A stretch of DNA of 27,299 nucleotides from UA16 sp965661575 (GTDB lineage Bacteria; Bacteroidota; Bacteroidia; Flavobacteriales_D; Sanyastnellaceae): positions 1-27,299 of the forward strand of contig CBFIEJ010000031.1 in NCBI GenBank assembly GCA_965661575.1. The letters run 5' to 3'. Below the pieces are notes generated by a model. The model made no database searches and had not been told where the DNA came from. It was given only the letters and a program-made list of their open reading frames with translations. A program made the position numbers and the translations under genes. Below, piece by piece: positions 8,520-16,400 of this stretch (positions within the stretch are counted from its first letter, which is position 1; every line of letters starts with the position of its first letter).

Positions 8520-8648
8520 TTACGCCATAAATGCAATCACCGCAATCACCAAGCCAAACAGGATGAGGGCGAAGGTGACAGGGCCTCCAATTTCGTTCTG
8601 CTCAGGCTCGCTATCGTGACCGTGGTCGTGGGATGAATCATGTGACAT
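8520..8648 (-). CDS. Small His-rich single-span membrane protein, 42 residues
   Basis: The frame encodes 42 residues: a hydrophilic N-terminus rich in His, Asp and Glu (MSHDSSHDHGHDSEPEQNE) and then one hydrophobic helix (about residues 24-42, VTFALILFGLVIAVIAFMA) that runs to the C-terminus. I do not recognise a family. The layout suggests a bitopic inner-membrane subunit or accessory protein, with a histidine cluster that could bind metal. The ATG at 8648 is chosen over an in-frame ATG six codons upstream because a near-consensus promoter (TTG, 20 nt, TATTTTTG) ends 4 nt before it. The gene converges on the S46 peptidase and is divergent from the lysyl-oxidase operon. It is too short for usual length cutoffs and could be missed by annotation. 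Confidence 0.68.
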   Translation of the reverse strand: MSHDSSHDHGHDSEPEQNEIGGPVTFALILFGLVIAVIAFMA

Positions 8649-8652
8649 GCGG

Positions 8653-8683
8653 CAAAAATACAGCATCCGCTCTCTTCTTTCAA
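8653..8683 (-). promoter_or_regulatory. Promoter of the 42-residue membrane protein gene
   Basis: On the minus strand, TTG (8683-8681), 20 nt, then TATTTTTG (8660-8653), a complete match to TTG/TAnnTTTG. The ATG begins after exactly 4 nt, which predicts a leaderless transcript. Confidence 0.62.
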
Positions 8684-8735
8684 GCGCCCGTGCAACCCTT
8701 TTTTTCGTAAAAAGGTTTCACCGATACAGATTCCA

Positions 8736-8743
8736 TATCTTCG
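8736..8743 (+). promoter_or_regulatory. Candidate -7 element of the lysyl-oxidase operon
   Basis: TATCTTCG fits the TAnnTT(T/C)G form seen at other promoters here and lies 23 nt before the ATG at 8767. No TTG occurs at the right distance upstream, so this is a weak call. Confidence 0.33.
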
Positions 8744-8766
8744 GTTTTCCAAAGCAAACTAACCCA

Positions 8767-11706
8767 ATGCCTCATTCATTCAAGTTCGTCGTCCCAAGGT
8801 CATTGATTCTAGGATTGACTCTATTGCTATCAGCCGCAATGCTGACCATCTCTCAAGTTGCCACAGCTCAGTGTGGAGATGATGAAACAACCATTGCGAT
8901 TGTCATTGTAGCTGATAATTATCCAGCCGAAACGTCATGGGAATTGCTCCAAAACAACGAAATCATTGCATCAGGAGGATCGGTTGGCGATACAATTTGC
9001 ATTGACGGCTCAACGGAAAATGCGTGTTTGCAGTTTTCGATTTTCGACAGCTTTGGTGATGGTATTTTTGAGCCCGGCGGATACTGGGTTTTCCAAGATG
9101 GAGTTGAAGTGGCTTCTGGCAATGCCATCGATTATGAGGAGACGACCAGCTTCGATTGTCTTCCTGGGTACACGTGCAATGATGCATTCGAACTTACCGA
9201 AGCCGATTATGGCATGGTCAACCAAGAAACTTCCAACGCTTGGTATCAGTTTGTCCCTCCTTCGAATGGCATGTTCCTGTTTTCGACGTGCGATGTTGAT
9301 TGTGATACCCGTTTGTGGATTTATGATTACTGCAACATGGGCAACTTCGATGAGACAAATGAGGGCTCGATTTATTATGACGATCAGGAAGGCGGCTGCG
9401 GAGATCAAGCGAATTTGACGGTTTTGCTCGAAGGTGGCGTGCCGTATTGGATTAGAATGGGACTCGGAAACGCAGGCTATGACGGCTTGGTGGACTTGGA
9501 GTCGACATGGAGTTACCTTGATACGGGAGAGGATTTGGGCTCGGATTGGACAGCCAATGATTATGATGACACGGATTGGTCGTCAGGAAGCGCTGAGTTG
9601 GGCTACGGTGACGGTGACGAGGCTACGGTTGTGAGCTACGGTGATGACTCCGCTGACAAGCACACCACAACCTATTTTCGCAAGTCTTTTGAATACGGGG
9701 GTGAAGATGCCAATGAAATTAACGGGCTTCTGCGATTGCGACGAGATGACGGAGCGGTTGTATACTTGAATGGAGAAGAACTGGTGCGCAGCAACATGCC
9801 TGAGGGGCCAATTGAAGCCAATACTTTTGCCGCTACTGAAATGATTGGCAACGGAGAAAGCGCTTTGAACGAATACCTGGTGCAGTTTGATTTGTTGGAA
9901 GGCACGAATGTCCTTGCCGTAGAGGTGCACCAAATCAACCTGACGAGTTCCGATATAAGTTTTGACATGGAGCTGTTTATGGAGTCAACAGCAGGACCAT
10001 GCGCGGAGGGGTTTGATTGGGAGTTTGACTTTGTAGGGTTGCCCACAGGTTGCACAGACGAAGAGGCTTGCAACTACAGCCCGATGGCTGAAGTGGACAG
10101 TGGCGATTGTGTCTATCCTGGCGATCCGAATTGCACAGGTCCCGACTTGATTGTGAGTGCTGAGGCCATTGTAAACAGCCTCACCACGCAGGTGATGGAA
10201 GTCGATGAGTCAGATTGTTACATCGAAGAGGGTTGCCTGAACGGGTTTGGGAGTCGTGAGTTGGTGCGATTTACAACGCACATACTCAACATTGGTGAGC
10301 TGGATTATTACATCGGAGTTCCCAGTCAGTCGGACAACAATCAATTCGAATTTGGTGATTGTCACAACCACTGGCATCACAAAGGGTATGCGAAATATGA
10401 CTTGTTTACCCTCGAAGGTCAGGTGATCCCGATTGGATTCAAGAATGGATTTTGTGTGATGGACTTGGAGTGCAGTGGAGGTGGCACGGGACAGTACGGT
10501 TGCGGCAATATGGGCATATCGGCAGGATGCGGTGATATTTACAGTTCCGGACTGAGCTGCCAGTGGATTGATGTCACGGATGTCACGGATGGCACCTATT
10601 ACTTGCTTGTTCGTGCCAATTATGATTTCATTCCAGATGCCTTGGGGCATGATGAAATTTCGTATGACAACAACCACGCAGCGGTATGCATCAATTTGAA
10701 TCGTTCTTCGGGATCGCTCGTTGTGGAGACCATAGAGGGATGTGAACCTTTTAATGACTGCAATGGCACGCTGTTTGGTACGGCACAGGCGGATTGCAAC
10801 GGCGACTGCAACGGGTCGGCGCTGATGGGAGATTTGGATGCAAACGGTGAGCAAGAAATGGCTGATGCCGTGGCCTATGTTGAGCACATCCTAGGCAATG
10901 ACATCGAAGCGATGCCTTGCACTGATGTGGATCAAGATGACTTGATCACAGTCACGGATGCTGCGCACATGGCGCTCTGTCAGCACTACAATGTGGCGCA
11001 TCAACATCCCGATAGTTCAGGGGTCCACGACAAATGCAACTTCCCCGTAAATCACATCATTAATCCGTTCGATTCCGTGCACTTTACGATTGGGGCAGTG
11101 AACTGGACACAGCAATATCTGGATGTTCACGTTCTGAATCCAAACAACCGCATCGTTGGATACCAATTCACAATGAGCGGAATAGAAATTGCTTCAGCTG
11201 TGAATTTGGCTGATCCAATTGAATACAACATTGCGCCGTCCTTTGCTCCAGGGGGCAACGAAATCATAGGGCTTTCTTATGCCAATGAGAGCATGATGAA
11301 GAATTACGAATTCGCTCCTCTTGTGAGGTTGTACTGGTCATCCGTCAGCGAAGAGGTGTGTTTGGAATCCATCATTGATGTCGTCAACGATGACTACCAC
11401 AATACGCTGACGTTCATCCAAGATGGTTGTGTTGTGTCCAGTGGAGTGGCTTCTGCACTGGATGCGAATGCGCCATTGCTTTTCCCGAATCCAATGGTGG
11501 AATCGACCACGTTGCGTTACATCAATCCAACACGTGAGCGATTGATGCTTACCATCACCGACGCAACGGGAAGGATTGTCTATGACACTCAGGTCACAGG
11601 CACGAGTCACGTGATTGAGCGGGGCGGCTTGAAAAGTGGATCCTATTTCTACTCGTTAAAAGGTGCTTCGATTGGAAACTTTACAGGGCGTTTGAATGTT
11701 GAATGA
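8767..11706 (+). CDS. T9SS-secreted multidomain protein with lysyl-oxidase domain
   Basis: A 979-residue exported protein. Parts in order: signal peptide (about 1-36, ending ATAQ); CUB-like module (about 37-130; DSFGDG); pre-peptidase-like module (about 135-240); galactose-binding-like module (about 241-409) with RRDDGAVVYLNGEELVR; a Cys-rich CTDEEACNYSP motif (about 428); lysyl-oxidase domain (about 458-649); two dockerin-like calcium loops (about 688-735; GDLDANGEQEMADA, DVDQDDLITVTDA); a cohesin-like beta domain; and a type-A T9SS tail (about 905-979; LFPNPMVES). The oxidase domain keeps His533/535/537 (CHNHWHH) for copper, Lys559 (FKNGFC) and Tyr592 (DIYSSGLSCQWIDVTDV), the pair that forms lysine tyrosylquinone in animal enzymes. 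Oxidation of lysine or other amines at the surface is inferred. It heads a five-gene block. The ATG at 8767 gives the best signal peptide. Confidence 0.9.
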   Translation: MPHSFKFVVPRSLILGLTLLLSAAMLTISQVATAQCGDDETTIAIVIVADNYPAETSWELLQNNEIIASGGSVGDTICIDGSTENACLQFSIFDSFGDGIFEPGGYWVFQDGVEVASGNAIDYEETTSFDCLPGYTCNDAFELTEADYGMVNQETSNAWYQFVPPSNGMFLFSTCDVDCDTRLWIYDYCNMGNFDETNEGSIYYDDQEGGCGDQANLTVLLEGGVPYWIRMGLGNAGYDGLVDLESTWSYLDTGEDLGSDWTANDYDDTDWSSGSAELGYGDGDEATVVSYGDDSADKHTTTYFRKSFEYGGEDANEINGLLRLRRDDGAVVYLNGEELVRSNMPEGPIEANTFAATEMIGNGESALNEYLVQFDLLEGTNVLAVEVHQINLTSSDISFDMELFMESTAGPCAEGFDWEFDFVGLPTGCTDEEACNYSPMAEVDSGDCVYPGDPNCTGPDLIVSAEAIVNSLTTQVMEVDESDCYIEEGCLNGFGSRELVRFTTHILNIGELDYYIGVPSQSDNNQFEFGDCHNHWHHKGYAKYDLFTLEGQVIPIGFKNGFCVMDLECSGGGTGQYGCGNMGISAGCGDIYSSGLSCQWIDVTDVTDGTYYLLVRANYDFIPDALGHDEISYDNNHAAVCINLNRSSGSLVVETIEGCEPFNDCNGTLFGTAQADCNGDCNGSALMGDLDANGEQEMADAVAYVEHILGNDIEAMPCTDVDQDDLITVTDAAHMALCQHYNVAHQHPDSSGVHDKCNFPVNHIINPFDSVHFTIGAVNWTQQYLDVHVLNPNNRIVGYQFTMSGIEIASAVNLADPIEYNIAPSFAPGGNEIIGLSYANESMMKNYEFAPLVRLYWSSVSEEVCLESIIDVVNDDYHNTLTFIQDGCVVSSGVASALDANAPLLFPNPMVESTTLRYINPTRERLMLTITDATGRIVYDTQVTGTSHVIERGGLKSGSYFYSLKGASIGNFTGRLNVE

Positions 11707-11719
11707 GTTTACGCAAGAA

Positions 11720-14700
11720 ATGAAATCATTTGTACTGTCTTTAACTGGCTTGTTGTGCTGCACCTTGGTGTCCGCGCAAGTCATCATTAGTGAGTTTTCT
11801 GCAGCCAATTATTCTCTTGGTGTTGCTGGAGATAACGAGGATTATGTTGAATTCTACAACGCTGGCCCAACGGATGCCGACCTGGGTGGATACTATTTGT
11901 CGGACAACCCTGACAACACCGATATGTTTGAGATTCCAGCAGGAACGATTGTTCCAGCTGGAGGTTATCTGTTGGTGATCTGCTCAAACGAAGGCGAGAT
12001 TCCAGAATTGCTCTATGCAGGAGGCTATTTGAACACCAATTTCAAGGTGACACAAACCATTGGAGAATCAATTGTCTTTTCCGACCCAGCGGGTAATGTT
12101 CTCGAATCATATACGTTCGGAGAGGACTGGACCCCGAATCAAGCTGATCACAGTTGGACCCGGGTGGAGGGAACAAACGAGTGGATGTTGTGCACGAATC
12201 CAACGCCCGGAGGTGCTGTGAGTGTTGCCAATCCTGAGTTGTTTGATGATTACGCGCCAACGCCAGTGTTTGAGGAACAATCAGGCTACTATTCTGGTGG
12301 CTTAAATGTAACCGTTACCGTTCCAGCGGGCTATGAAGTCCGCTACACGACGAATGGATACGCACCCACTGACGCGGATGCACTGTACACCGGACCGATA
12401 ACCGTGAATGAAACGACGGTGATCCGGGTTCGAGCCTTTGACCCTTCGGGTACTTTAGCAGGTTCTCATCTGAATACGAACACGTATTTCACCGGTGATG
12501 ATAGCCACTCAATCATGGTCATCTCTGCAACAGGTGATGAGCTTGAGGATGGCAACTGGCCAGGAGGCTGGGGAGGCGGCAATTCAGATGAGCCATGCCA
12601 TTTGGAATTCTTCAATCCGGACGGAACATTTTGGTGCGAGGCGAGTGGTGACTCCAACGAGCATGGAAACGATTCCAATGCTTATCCCCAAAAAGGCTTT
12701 GACTACATCACGAGGGACCAAATGGGGCATACCCACGCGATTCCAGCGCCACTCTTTCATGTCAAAGACCGGCAGGAATATCAGCGTTTGATTTTCAAGG
12801 CTGCTGCCAATGACAACTATCCATATTCCGGCGGAGGTCACATCCGAGATGCCTATGTGCAGACGTTGAGCCATTTGGCTGACTTGAAAATCGATGAACG
12901 AACCAACGAAAGTTGCATCGTTTACTTGAATGGAGAATATTGGGGGGTTTATGAGATTCGAGAAAAAGTGGATGATTTGGATTTCACGACCGAATACTAT
13001 GACCAGTCAAGACACTTTGTCGACTTCATCAAAACATGGGGAGGAACTTGGGTTGAGTACGGCAGCGATGACGACTGGGCTCCTCTGGTCAATTTTATCA
13101 CCACGGAAGACATGTCGGTGGCCGCGAATTATGAATACGTTCAAAGCGTCTTCAATACAATGAGCATGATCGATTACGTCTTATTGAATTCCTTCGTTGT
13201 TTGTGCCGACTGGCTCAACTGGAATACGGCTTGGTGGCGTGGTCGCCACCCTGATGGGTCGGGTAAGAAGTGGCGTTATGCGCTCTGGGACATGGACAAC
13301 ACTTTCGGCCACGGTGCCAATTATACTGGCATACCGTCGCAAGGCCCCGATGCAGATCCGTGCAATCCAGAGTCGCTGAACAATCCGGGAGGGCAAGGAC
13401 ACATTCCAATGTTCAACGCTTTGCTCGAAAATGAGGAGTTCTGGGCCACTTACATCAACCGATGGGCGGACCTGAGTAACACGCACTTCAGTTGTGACAA
13501 TATGCACGCCGTATTGGACAGCATGATTGCAGTCATCGACCCGGAGATGCCCCGACAGATCGAACGTTGGGAAGGCAATTACAACGCTTGGCAAGACAAC
13601 GTTCAGGAGATTCACGACTTCATTGACGAGCGATGCGCTGAAACGTTGATTGGTGGTATTGAAGATTGCTACGATGTGGAGGCGGTTACGCTTACGATTA
13701 TCATCGATGGCTTGGGGCAGATCGAAGTGAACTCGGTGGACATCGGTCCGTACGATATGCCACTTGATGCCACCTATTTCGCAGGTGTTCCGATGATGTT
13801 GGAAGCGCAAGAAGAATACGGAGAGTTGTTTCTATTCTGGGACGTGCTGGATGGTGATGTTGCTTTGACCAACCCGACCAACCCAAATTTGAACTTCACA
13901 CTCAATGGGGATGCGACCATCGTCGCTTATTTCGCCGCAAATGCGGATCCGCAATCCGTCGTTTTTGACGTGAATCCTGCTGGAGCCGGCAACATCATTT
14001 TGGATGGATCATCGCTGGCAAATTATCCTTCGACTGAAACGTTGGATTACGGAGCACATACAATCGAAGCCATTGGCTTGGATGAGTGGCACGTTTTTAC
14101 GGGTTGGACAACAACAGGTACAGACGTGAGTCCTTCTGCTCTTGATGCGGATGGAGGAATTTCCATTACACAAGCAGCGACAGTTACGGCCAATTTTGAA
14201 GTGATTGAACACGTGGACCTCAATGTCCGCGTTGAGCCAGCCCTCAAAGGCTCTGTGCGCCTTGAAGGAGGTGAAATAATCGTGACCAATCAATGGTCCG
14301 GAGGACTTGAGCTCGATGGCTTACTGAATGCGGAGGCGTCACCAATTGAATTCTGGGAATTTGACCGTTGGGAAGTCACCAATACCGCACCCAATCCAGA
14401 TTCAAAAGCACCGAGCATTACACTTGCTGTGGAAGATTACGAAGAGATTATAGCGTACTTCCGTCCCGTGGACTTCGCGATGTATGTGCCCAATGCGTTC
14501 AGTCCCAACAACGACGGCTTGAATGATGCATTTTTACCTGTTGGCGATGCGTTCAAGACAGAGTCTTATCACTTGACGGTGATGAATCGGTGGGGAGAGG
14601 TTGTATTCGAATCGTTCAATCCAGAAGAGCCGTGGATTGGTGAGCATCAATCCGGTGGGCACTATGTACGTGATGGACTCTACATGTTCATGCTTGAAGT

Positions 14701-14761
14701 GCAATCTGTTCACGAACTGTCTCCACGCCGAATCAACGGAAGCGTATCTGTGTTGCGCTAA
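11720..14761 (+). CDS. T9SS type-B CotH-kinase family surface protein
   Basis: A 1013-residue exported protein. Signal peptide 1-20 (MKSFVLSLTG to VSAQ); lamin-tail domain about 21-165 (VIISEFSAAN, DYVEFYN); chitobiase C-terminal-like beta domain about 190-255 (VRYTTNGYAPT); CotH domain about 345-600; InlB/Big-like beta repeats about 650-900 (VFTGWTTTG, EFDRWEV); and a CHU_C gliding-motility C-terminal domain from about 915 (YVPNAFSPNNDGLNDAF, NRWGEVVFES), the type-B T9SS signal. CotH proteins are atypical secreted kinases. The motifs VYLNGEYWGVYEIREKVD (401-418) and WDMDNTFG (Asp524, Asp526) match the conserved ligand-binding segments, but activity is inferred. The ATG at 11720 is preferred, 13 nt after the previous stop; an in-frame ATG at 11696 overlapping that gene is possible. 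No SprF-like partner is adjacent. Confidence 0.9.
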   Translation: MKSFVLSLTGLLCCTLVSAQVIISEFSAANYSLGVAGDNEDYVEFYNAGPTDADLGGYYLSDNPDNTDMFEIPAGTIVPAGGYLLVICSNEGEIPELLYAGGYLNTNFKVTQTIGESIVFSDPAGNVLESYTFGEDWTPNQADHSWTRVEGTNEWMLCTNPTPGGAVSVANPELFDDYAPTPVFEEQSGYYSGGLNVTVTVPAGYEVRYTTNGYAPTDADALYTGPITVNETTVIRVRAFDPSGTLAGSHLNTNTYFTGDDSHSIMVISATGDELEDGNWPGGWGGGNSDEPCHLEFFNPDGTFWCEASGDSNEHGNDSNAYPQKGFDYITRDQMGHTHAIPAPLFHVKDRQEYQRLIFKAAANDNYPYSGGGHIRDAYVQTLSHLADLKIDERTNESCIVYLNGEYWGVYEIREKVDDLDFTTEYYDQSRHFVDFIKTWGGTWVEYGSDDDWAPLVNFITTEDMSVAANYEYVQSVFNTMSMIDYVLLNSFVVCADWLNWNTAWWRGRHPDGSGKKWRYALWDMDNTFGHGANYTGIPSQGPDADPCNPESLNNPGGQGHIPMFNALLENEEFWATYINRWADLSNTHFSCDNMHAVLDSMIAVIDPEMPRQIERWEGNYNAWQDNVQEIHDFIDERCAETLIGGIEDCYDVEAVTLTIIIDGLGQIEVNSVDIGPYDMPLDATYFAGVPMMLEAQEEYGELFLFWDVLDGDVALTNPTNPNLNFTLNGDATIVAYFAANADPQSVVFDVNPAGAGNIILDGSSLANYPSTETLDYGAHTIEAIGLDEWHVFTGWTTTGTDVSPSALDADGGISITQAATVTANFEVIEHVDLNVRVEPALKGSVRLEGGEIIVTNQWSGGLELDGLLNAEASPIEFWEFDRWEVTNTAPNPDSKAPSITLAVEDYEEIIAYFRPVDFAMYVPNAFSPNNDGLNDAFLPVGDAFKTESYHLTVMNRWGEVVFESFNPEEPWIGEHQSGGHYVRDGLYMFMLEVQSVHELSPRRINGSVSVLR

Positions 14762-14764
14762 GAG

Positions 14765-15484
14765 ATGAAGGTTTCCCTGTGGTCAGGTCCGCGCAATTGC
14801 AGTACAGCTTTGATGTACAGCTTTGCTCAGAGATCTGATTTTCAGGTATTTGATGAACCGTTGTTTGCCCATTTTTTGAAGCGAACAGGGGCCAAGCGTC
14901 CATCCCGCGAAGAAGTGTTGGGTGCGATGTCGACGGATTTAAACATCATCCAAAGCGATTGGAACAATGAACATTCACATGTCTTTCTCAAGCACATGGC
15001 GAATCATTTGGAGGGCGTCGATGACGACGTGTTCCAAAATCATTTCCACGTTTTTTTGATTCGAAACCCGCACAAAGTAATCAAGTCTTTCCGTGCTCAC
15101 GTGGATGCGCCGACTGTGATGGATCTTTGTTATGGCCATCAATGGATGTGGCTCCAAAAGTGCATCCAACACCGATGGCCGTATCTCGTTGTAGATTCTG
15201 ACGATTTAGTCGCCAATCCCAGTGTGAATCTCAAAAGCATTTGTGCCTTTTTAAAATTGCCGTTTGAACAGCAAATGCTTTCCTGGGAACCAGGAGCGAG
15301 GCCAGAGGATGGCGTGTGGGCGAAATACTGGTACCACCGCGTTCACGCTTCACGGGGTTGGGAGTCACCGCCCCAAGCAGCGTCTGTTGAGGCTGAGGTG
15401 CCGCATGAATTTCGAGCCTTGCTGGCCGAAGTTGAGCCTGTTTTTCGGAGATTGCAACAGCACATCATCACCTCGCAATACTGA
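14765..15484 (+). CDS. Sulfotransferase-like P-loop protein
   Basis: A 239-residue cytoplasmic protein. Residues 1-20 hold WSGPRNCSTALMYSF, which fits the 5'-phosphosulfate-binding loop of PAPS-dependent sulfotransferases. HVFLIRNPHKVIKSF (about 95-109) fits the 3'-phosphate-binding strand with Arg100, and DSDDLVANP (about 144) is the usual third element. The segment PEDGVWAKYWYHRVHASRGW (180-199) is unusually specific; from memory it matches the N-terminal half of plant branched-chain-aminotransferase-like proteins 1 and 2. It starts 3 nt after the CotH gene and ends 3 nt before the aminotransferase gene. The substrate is unknown, and it may have lost sulfotransferase activity. No signal peptide is present. 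Confidence 0.82.
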   Translation: MKVSLWSGPRNCSTALMYSFAQRSDFQVFDEPLFAHFLKRTGAKRPSREEVLGAMSTDLNIIQSDWNNEHSHVFLKHMANHLEGVDDDVFQNHFHVFLIRNPHKVIKSFRAHVDAPTVMDLCYGHQWMWLQKCIQHRWPYLVVDSDDLVANPSVNLKSICAFLKLPFEQQMLSWEPGARPEDGVWAKYWYHRVHASRGWESPPQAASVEAEVPHEFRALLAEVEPVFRRLQQHIITSQY

Positions 15485-15487
15485 CTC

Positions 15488-16399
15488 ATGGCTAAATACA
15501 ATCAACCGGACCCGCGCAACGAAAAGACAATGGTTTGGGTGAACGGTCTAGTGCCTCGAAGTGAAGCTGCTGTGAGTGTGCTGGACAGTGTGGTGCAGGG
15601 GGGAGATGCAGTGTGGGAAGGGCTGCGTATTCGTCAAGGACGCGCGTTCCAATTGAAAGAGCATGTCGCTCGACTTCGCGCATCTGCTCACGCACTCGCC
15701 TTCACAGACATCCCGGGAGCAGAAGAAGTCTATACAGCAATCTTCAAAACCCTTGAGGCCAATCAGATGACCGATGGTGTGCATGCCCGGATTACGTTGT
15801 CTCGTGGTAAGAAAAGCACGAGTGGCATGGACCCTCGATTGAATGTTTATGGTCCAACCCTCATTGTGTTGGCTGAGTACAAAGGGCTCGTCTATGGCGA
15901 CGAAGGCATATCATTGATTTCGTCCTCGGTACGACGCAATTCGCCTGCAACGCTGGATTCAAAGATTCATCACAACAACTTACTGAACAACATTTTGGCT
16001 AAAATAGAGGCGAACGTTGCTCAAGCGGATGATGCGATCATGCTGGACTTGGAGGGTTTTGTGGCTGAGACCAACGCAACAAATGTGTTCGCAATCAAGG
16101 ATGGAGCAGTTTTGACGCCGAGTGCTGTGGCTTGCTTGCCTGGTTTGACGCGTAACATCGTGATTGAATTGGCAAAGCGAGAAGGACTAGAGGTTCGAGA
16201 GGACCGCATTTCGCTCTCTGAGTTTTACACGGCCGATGAGGTTTTTACCACCGGAACCATGGGTGGTTTGGCGCACGTTCGAATGATTGATGGTCGTCTG
16301 ATTGGTGGAGGAGAGAAAGGCCCCGTGACCCAGAGATTACAATCGGTTTATGACGAAGCCATCTGGAGTCAGGCGACAAAATTGCCATTCGCTGATTGA
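15488..16399 (+). CDS. Class IV PLP aminotransferase (BCAT/D-amino-acid type)
   Basis: A 303-residue fold-type IV PLP enzyme of the branched-chain aminotransferase, D-amino-acid aminotransferase and aminodeoxychorismate lyase group. Lys159 in LDSKIHHNNLLNNILAKIE is the expected Schiff-base lysine. Glu194 in VAETNATNVF should contact the PLP ring nitrogen. TGTMGGLAHV near the C-terminus is the phosphate-binding turn, and VLDSVVQGGDAVWEGLR is the conserved N-terminal segment. Exact substrate cannot be read from sequence; the IHHNN and SRGKKSTSGMDP forms resemble, from memory, the C-terminal half of plant BCAT-like proteins 1/2 more than IlvE. It follows the sulfotransferase-like gene by 3 nt, so the two products probably act together. 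Confidence 0.88.
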   Translation: MAKYNQPDPRNEKTMVWVNGLVPRSEAAVSVLDSVVQGGDAVWEGLRIRQGRAFQLKEHVARLRASAHALAFTDIPGAEEVYTAIFKTLEANQMTDGVHARITLSRGKKSTSGMDPRLNVYGPTLIVLAEYKGLVYGDEGISLISSSVRRNSPATLDSKIHHNNLLNNILAKIEANVAQADDAIMLDLEGFVAETNATNVFAIKDGAVLTPSAVACLPGLTRNIVIELAKREGLEVREDRISLSEFYTADEVFTTGTMGGLAHVRMIDGRLIGGGEKGPVTQRLQSVYDEAIWSQATKLPFAD

Positions 16400-16400
16400 C

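Noticed and set aside
8546..8752. 68-residue minus-strand frame overlapping the 42-residue gene
   Set aside because: It is in a different frame from the 42-residue protein, has no membrane segment and runs through that gene's promoter.
10210..10887. 225-residue open frame on the minus strand
   Set aside because: It is antisense to the lysyl-oxidase domain, whose motifs are unmistakable on the plus strand.
11696..11719. Earlier start of the CotH gene overlapping the previous stop
   Set aside because: The ATG at 11720 gives a cleaner signal peptide directly at the N-terminus; the earlier start remains possible but is less likely.
13181..13810. 209-residue open frame on the minus strand
   Set aside because: It is antisense to the CotH gene, with no signal peptide, family motif or promoter.
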